From Mangifera indica (taxonomy: Eukaryota > Streptophyta > Magnoliopsida > Sapindales > Anacardiaceae): a stretch of DNA of 64,000 nucleotides. Position 1 is the stretch's first letter. Every line of letters begins with the position of its first letter. The translations under genes were made by a program, and so were the position numbers. The stretch is taken from positions 5,394,001 to 5,458,000 of the forward strand of contig NC_058152.1 in the NCBI RefSeq assembly GCF_011075055.1, written 5' to 3'. Below, one piece after another: positions 58,547 to 64,000 of this stretch. The notes below the pieces were generated by a model. That model ran no database searches and was not told the origin of the DNA. It saw only the letters and a program-made list of their open reading frames with translations.

Positions 58547-61519
58547 AATTTATGGCTTCAAAATATCAAAATCATAGTGGAATGAAACATCCTCCCCTAT
58601 AAAGACTCAAAATTTCTCAATTTTAGCATAAAAAGGTTGGAGAAAAAGGATTATTGCAACTAGACAAACTAGAGGAGTTTCACCTTGATGCGTGAATTAA
58701 AAGATATACAAAGAACGGACCAAAAGATGAAATGTCAAGCACATAATAAAAAAAGAATTTAACGAGGGAGAGCTAGTATTATTGTTCAATTCAAGGTTGA
58801 GGCTCTTTCCAAGCAAACACTAATCCCGATGGTTCGAGCATTCTAATGAGTTAAGGATTTCCTATACAGAGTAGTTGAGGTTTGGAGCAAAAAATACTAA
58901 AGCATTCAAGGTTAATAGATAACACCTCAAGCCATATCTAATCAATAAGCCAATAGAGTATTGGGTTGGTTTTGTGTCTCGCTTGCAAGTGCATGAGTCA
59001 ACAAGTACTATAATAGATATCGATCCCACATGAATTGGAAAACTGATTACTAATATGTTTCAAAGTCTATATTCGCTAAAGAGACTGTATAAATAAAGGG
59101 CTTATAATGTAGGAATAATTTTACTATGACTACTAAAACTAAATATGCAATTACCTAAAGCAATGGATGGAATTCAACTATAACACTACTACTAAGTTTC
59201 GTATGATAAAAGACTTCTAGGACTTTAGGTTTCACCAACGATCCCACATAAATTTGTCGATCAAATAAAACGACGAAAGTAATTGTGATGTAATACTAGT
59301 TTGATATCATAAGTTATCCTAGAACCTCTTGCAAGGTTGACTGAATGAGCAATAATTAAACGAGCTCCTACTTTTGTAGCTACTTGGATAATAACTATCT
59401 GTTACATTTTGTGACTCCAGTTACTTTACAAGGAATTGACATATCTCTTAACCAAATTTATAAACAATCACAACCAAATAAATAAATTCAACAAAATGTC
59501 CAAACAATTAAGCACAAACTATGTTCAATAATCTATCAAAGCATACAACACATACATAAGCAAAAATTTTACTTAGCAACTTATCACTAACACAAACATA
59601 AAGCATAAAGTAAAAAGAGTAGGGAAAGGAAATGTTCAAGATTTGTAGTGGTTCAAAGTTTTCTCTTCTAAGCTTTCTACATCCACTTTTTCAAGCAAAC
59701 CACTTAAAGTTTCATTAGTTAGAATCTCTTCTTTATAATAGTTCTTCGAGATTTTATCCACGCACACTAGTTGATTCATGATTACACCTACCATAATAGT
59801 TTATTCGAAATTTCACCTATGTGTTTGAATATAGAAAGTAATGTTTATGAATGCTTCTATAAGGCTGATACAAGAAAATAAACAGAAATGTTTCTTCCAA
59901 ATAATTGAATTGTAAGCTTAGGAGAGAAATTAGTGAAGAAAATAAGTATAGGATTTTACATATGTGATCTTTGACCTATTCCCCATTAAAGAGTCTTTAA
60001 TTTATAGTCTTGGATGGTTAGAATAGCTCAAATGACCATTGGTTAGGAGAATAGATCCGTTAAGCATCAAAACCAACAATTTTTGTAAAAATCTCAAAGA
60101 TACATAAGTTTGTGTTGATGGCACACGAGCATGTATCTTTCAATTTTTCACTTTTTTTGCTCGGTCAAAGCTCCCAACGATCAAATTTTCAAATATGTCA
60201 TTTGAGGGACGGACATCCCTATTTCAGGGACAGGCATCCTACCTTGCACCTTCAAAATTCTAAAATATTTTAGACATGAAAAGATAGGCAAGAGACAAGT
60301 AGAGGGATGAATGTCCTTAATACACTAGTATGTGTTGTAAGGCACGTGAATGTGCATCTAGTTTGACTATGTTGACGTTGCCCAAAACCGCACAAAAAGG
60401 ATACATGGCCACTTTTCTTCATGTTTTGACTTGATACACGAGCGTGTAGACATGATGCATAGGCGTGTACGTCCTGCTTTTGCATTTTTCATTTTTTGTC
60501 CACTCGGTAATTTTTTTCGCACATTCCTTAGACAATGTTAGATATTCAAACTTGTATTTTTAGTATTATCAAGACACCTTAGGTTAACATGGCGCCAACC
60601 CTATAGGCAAAACTATATTTCTAATCTAAACTAATATAGGTCTATACCTCAAGAAATCAATCAGGTATTTCTTATGGTTGTAGCGTGGCTTAAGGGTGAT
60701 TGGCTTTTGAATGAGCTGGATAAATGACTTTTATTTTTCAAACACATGGTTGTCTTCCCTTAGTCAGAATCTGAGTACTCGTATACTTGATTTGAGGAAA
60801 ATTCCAAGAAGCATATGTTAAGTTTAGGTTATGGAACTCTATCTCTCTAGGATGTTGACAAGCTCCCAGAAGGCACCTTGTGAGATAATTTCATACGTTT
60901 TAAATATGAGATATTCATTTTTGAGTTTTAAGGCAAGTGAATGTTAATATTGGAGCAACATCAATTTTCGATAGCAATTAGAGAATTAAAGGAAAAGGCA
61001 CCTAACATCATTAAAAGTAGACAAAATTACCTTTTTACCCTTAAACTAAATGCATAATAAGGATTTAAACAAGAAAAGTTTAGAAAAGTCTAAGAAAGAA
61101 AACCTTATCTAAGTCAAACTCGAGTTGAAAATAGTAAAAGTTTAAAAATGAGAGATATATTCATATAACCACCATCTGTGTGCATAAGTTTAGATATATG
61201 AAAGCAATAGAGCTGTATGAGGGATAAATATCTATGAGATACAACATGCACTCAATGTTTTTTCCTATAGGAATAAACATAGTTTTGAATTTTGTAAAAA
61301 TTTTATTTCTAAAAAATACTATAACTTGTTTTATTTCTTACCATTTTGCCCATAGGCTACAATTTCTATTTAGATTCAACAGATAATGTAGCGTTCATGT
61401 GCCTTATTTCAAAATTTTAGATCCACTTCCTTTCCTAGCAAGCTTCCACTATGTCTTACTTCTTACACATTGAAACAAGTGAGAAACTAATCACAAGTTA
61501 AGTAAAATGAGATTTTGAG
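58547..61519. other. probable non-coding LTR-retrotransposon DNA, unclassified
   Basis: No protein domain. A phrase at 58975-59035 (TGTCTCGCTTGCAAGTGCAT .. ATCGATCCCACATGAATTGG) resembles a stretch common in non-coding parts of plant retrotransposons, but I cannot name the family. At 60115-60475 ACACGAGCATGT, ACACGAGCGTGTA and GGCGTGTACG words recall the quasi-palindromes of the main LTR family. No termini are found. Confidence 0.35.
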
Positions 61520-62290
61520 AAAAAGTTCAATTCTCAGTTATACCTAAAGTTGAAGACTCGATCTTTCTTTTCTTATTAACTAGTAAAGTTTTGTAACGTC
61601 TGCTCCAATGGTTAGGCTCAACACATCGAAAGAAAGTTACCTTACTTTTTCCAATTGTAATTCCTTCCTTTCTTTTCAAACTAGTTTTGATTTGTTTAGC
61701 CATTCTTATATGTACTTTAGCATCCACTACTATTGTCATAAAACCTTGAGTGAACTCTCCATTGTTGTCTTTCAAAAAGTCCATAACAAACTTTTTACAG
61801 GATTTAAGTTAAGACAAGACAACAAGGTTGAAAGTAATGTTATCCTTCATACATAAGACTAGAGATTTAGTTTTCTCGATCAATTTAATTTTATTAAACA
61901 CGTGAGTATTAATTTATGTTTTGTCATCCACTTTATAATCAAGGATTTCATTTGTTGCCTAATATCGCTCTAAACAAGCATAACCTCAAAAGATCTTACA
62001 AAAAAGGTCGATTATATCTTTATCAGATAAACTGTTAGTTTGTAAATTAGGAGTTAACAAAGATAATATGATGTTCAATGCAAGTTTTGCATCACATTCA
62101 TGTTTCTCAAAAGCATCAAATGCCATCATTTTGATGTTATGTTTAGGCATTAAAGGTAATTCTTATATGAAACATACAAGACTTTTTTCTCATCTAGTAC
62201 AGTCTGAAGACATTTATACTAGTTGAGATAATCTATGTCCAACCTAAAGTCTTTTTTGAATATCTTTTTAAAAGTTGGGTCATATGTCAA
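61520..62290 (-). pseudogene. Ty1/copia gag relic (UBN2-type) with zinc knuckle
   Basis: On the minus strand from 62290 down: DYLNxYKCLQTVLDEKKVLYV (about 62245-62185), then MMAFDAFEKHECDAKLALNI continuing ILSLLTPNLQTNSLSDKDII (about 62120-62015), then MDFLKDNNGEFTQGF and a knuckle TFFRCVEPNHWSRRYKTLLV (about 61635-61575). Copia gags of the UBN2 type have NYLDWxRNLRIVLxxEKK and later CFRCGEPNHWSRRCK. Two of the knuckle's cysteines are now Phe and Tyr. Stops and frameshifts separate the blocks. No integrase or RT follows. Confidence 0.75.
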
Positions 62291-63109
62291 GTCAATTCTA
62301 CAAGAAAAACAAAACAAAGTCAAATTTTAATTTTATATTTATTTAACATGGTCTTTTATCAAATAGATGCTCTTACTATTTTTTTTCAAGCCAATAGCCC
62401 TATTTGTTGGTCTTGGGAAGTCCTATAAACCTCCTAGCGAACCAAGATCTCATTGGATTAATTCTCCCCTTTTTTTTGGCAAATAAGTTCAAATTAACCT
62501 AATTAGGTAGGTCAACAAACCAATCTACAAAAGTTTATGATCTTGAGTTCAATAGTTATGAATGAACAAATCATATGACCTCAATTGTGATTCCTAGTTT
62601 CAGTAAAGTGGATACTATATATAATATATACAATGACAATTGCATGTCCTTTAATTAGCTTAATATCACCTTCACTTTGGTAAACACACTTGTTGTACTA
62701 GTTAAGTATAACCCAAAATGAACAACCATTGGGTTTTTCACATGGTAGAGGTATACCATTTGTTTTCATAAACAAGGTTCTGACTTAAAAAAGTTTATCC
62801 AAAGGTATTGTATTGGAAGGCTTTGGTTATTTTGACATAATATATTTAATAGATTTATTATGGTCTCACTTATTTTAGTTATCTAGCACATGAGATGATT
62901 ATTAAAAAAAATAAAGCCAAACATGAATACTACAATATAAATTAATGTAACAATATATATCCATAACTAATTTCAATCCTCAAGCCATAAAGGGTGGTTA
63001 GTCAACCTAGGTCTAACTCTTCAGGTCTTCAAGTATGCTCTTTCTTCTATCTTTGAATCTTACAAGGCTTTTTCTCCTAGTTACATTTTATTATAATAAA
63101 TTGAGCTAT
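62291..63109. other. no gene seen
   Basis: AT-rich DNA upstream of the copia gag relic in its orientation, so it may hold that element's leader or LTR. No ends are recognised. Confidence 0.3.
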
Positions 63110-64000
63110 TGTAACACCCATGGATACATCTATGGTTATTTTCATCTTTTGTCTCTTATTGTGCTTGTTGCATTGGTGTATTGTGATTTTTTAGAATGCA
63201 CAGTCATGTGAAGGAGTTCACATGCTCGTGTGTGTGTTGGCAAGAGCATAATCATCATTTTCCATAAGATGTGTGAAAATGGCTAAGTCTGGTAAAACAC
63301 AATCTTATGTATATGAGAGTACACGTCCGTGTGTCTTTAATAAATTTAAATTTTTGGATAAGGATCAGTTTCATAAAATTTTCAAAAAATGGCATTAATG
63401 GGTAACCATTTTCATGCCTATGAGTAAGGAGGCACATGGTCATGTGTTGTGATTTTCAAGCAAAAATAAAAGAAACATAGGGTTGTTTGATTGACATTCA
63501 TTCACAATATTTTTAGAACTATAAAGAGTGTTAGGAAAGTTTAAGGATTTGGATAACTAAAGGACACTAGGAAAAATTCTAAGTTATAAGAAAACTTTCT
63601 TGGTTCTCAAAAGTAAAGAAGTTGGCAACTTCTCACTTCAAGTGAATGTATAATTTGTTATTATACTATGAATTACAAAGTTAATGTGTAATGAGGATTC
63701 TATTGTTATTTATGTTGCGTTTATGGTCTAATAATGATAAGTTGATTAAGTAAACCAAATAACAAGTTGACTTCTTGTTGATTTTGTTTATATGAATATA
63801 TGTATGCATTTTTTGGGATAATTTGATATGCTACCAAGAGTGATTGTTTGATGTTATTTTGGCTTAACAACATGTTAGAGTATATGTTGATGAATTCAAA
63901 ATTTGCTATGATTTGATTCTAAATTTGATGATCAGTGATGAACGGATATAGTTTTGGTTTCATACACATAGTTGATTAACTAGAAAATAGTAGAATTCAA
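63110..64000 (+). repeat. gypsy LTR (type B) start, runs off the window
   Basis: TGTAACACCCATGGATACAT at 63110 matches the start of the solo LTR at 41760. Shared further words are TTTTGTCTYTTGG / TTTTGTCTCTTATTG and GGCTAAGTMTGG. It carries CACATGCTCGTGTGTG (about 63219) and TACACGTCCGTGTGTC (63320-63335). No polypurine tract precedes it, so it is a 5' LTR or a solo LTR. The other end lies outside. Confidence 0.75.

Noticed and set aside
60575..60600. TGGCGCCA near 60590 as an Athila-type primer-binding site
   Set aside because: The following bases do not continue as the tRNA-Asp complement and no LTR end lies beside it.
1..64000. CRISPR arrays, operons, tRNA and rRNA genes
   Set aside because: The direct repeats are transposon-derived, and I saw no cloverleaf with a GTTCRANNC box and no rRNA-like stretch. 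Subtle tRNA genes could still be missed by eye.

Overview
The window looks like nuclear DNA from a eudicot plant. It is AT-rich, has introns with GT..AG borders and a plant-type homeodomain-leucine zipper gene, and is packed with plant transposon classes: Ty3/gypsy and Ty1/copia LTR elements, a TRIM, Mutator-like foldback elements and hAT-type miniature elements. I cannot name the genus. Only one host gene looks intact: an HD-Zip class I transcription factor of the ATHB-6/ATHB-16 type, three coding exons at 49745-51071 on the + strand, 316 residues. Everything else with protein similarity is a broken transposon gene or a gene relic.

Layout. 1-3278: decayed gypsy pol followed by the 3' part of an LTR. 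4680-6640: decayed copia pol with its 3' LTR start. 8045-8297: a serine hydroxymethyltransferase (SHMT) exon relic. 8634-12461: a complete 3.8-kb Mutator-like element with a perfect 9-bp target duplication. Inside it two 119-bp tandem arrays face each other around a small core with a DUF1985/Ulp1-like relic. 12621-12985: one arm of a second, unrelated foldback family. 12990-18105: AT-rich DNA with 103-bp and 450-bp direct duplications. 18724-23016: a long LTR carrying an insertion.

25570-46575 is a retrotransposon nest. A gypsy integrase with 3' LTR (-) abuts a copia gag-pol (+) that carries an hAT-type MITE. Next is a gypsy gag-protease-RT (-) whose RT is split by a solo LTR. Then comes a gag-only gypsy remnant (+), whose 3' LTR is split by another solo LTR with an exact AAAAG duplication. 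The nest ends in an opposed LTR.

46825-48105: a TA microsatellite and a nested set of palindromes containing a second hAT MITE (8-bp duplication). 49745-51071: the HD-Zip gene, in the longest stretch without recognisable retrotransposon. 52229-57420: two foldback elements and a second DUF1985-like relic. 58000-58546: a complete TRIM with AATTT duplication. 61520-62290: a copia gag relic (-). 63110-64000: the start of another LTR of the main family.

One LTR family dominates. Its ends are TGTAACAC..GTGTTACA, and many copies carry short quasi-palindromes (ACACG-N2-CGTGT or GTTCATG-N2-CGTTCAT types). The most unusual object is the 119-bp inverted-array Mutator-like element, in which most repeat units carry a telo-box (AAACCCTA).
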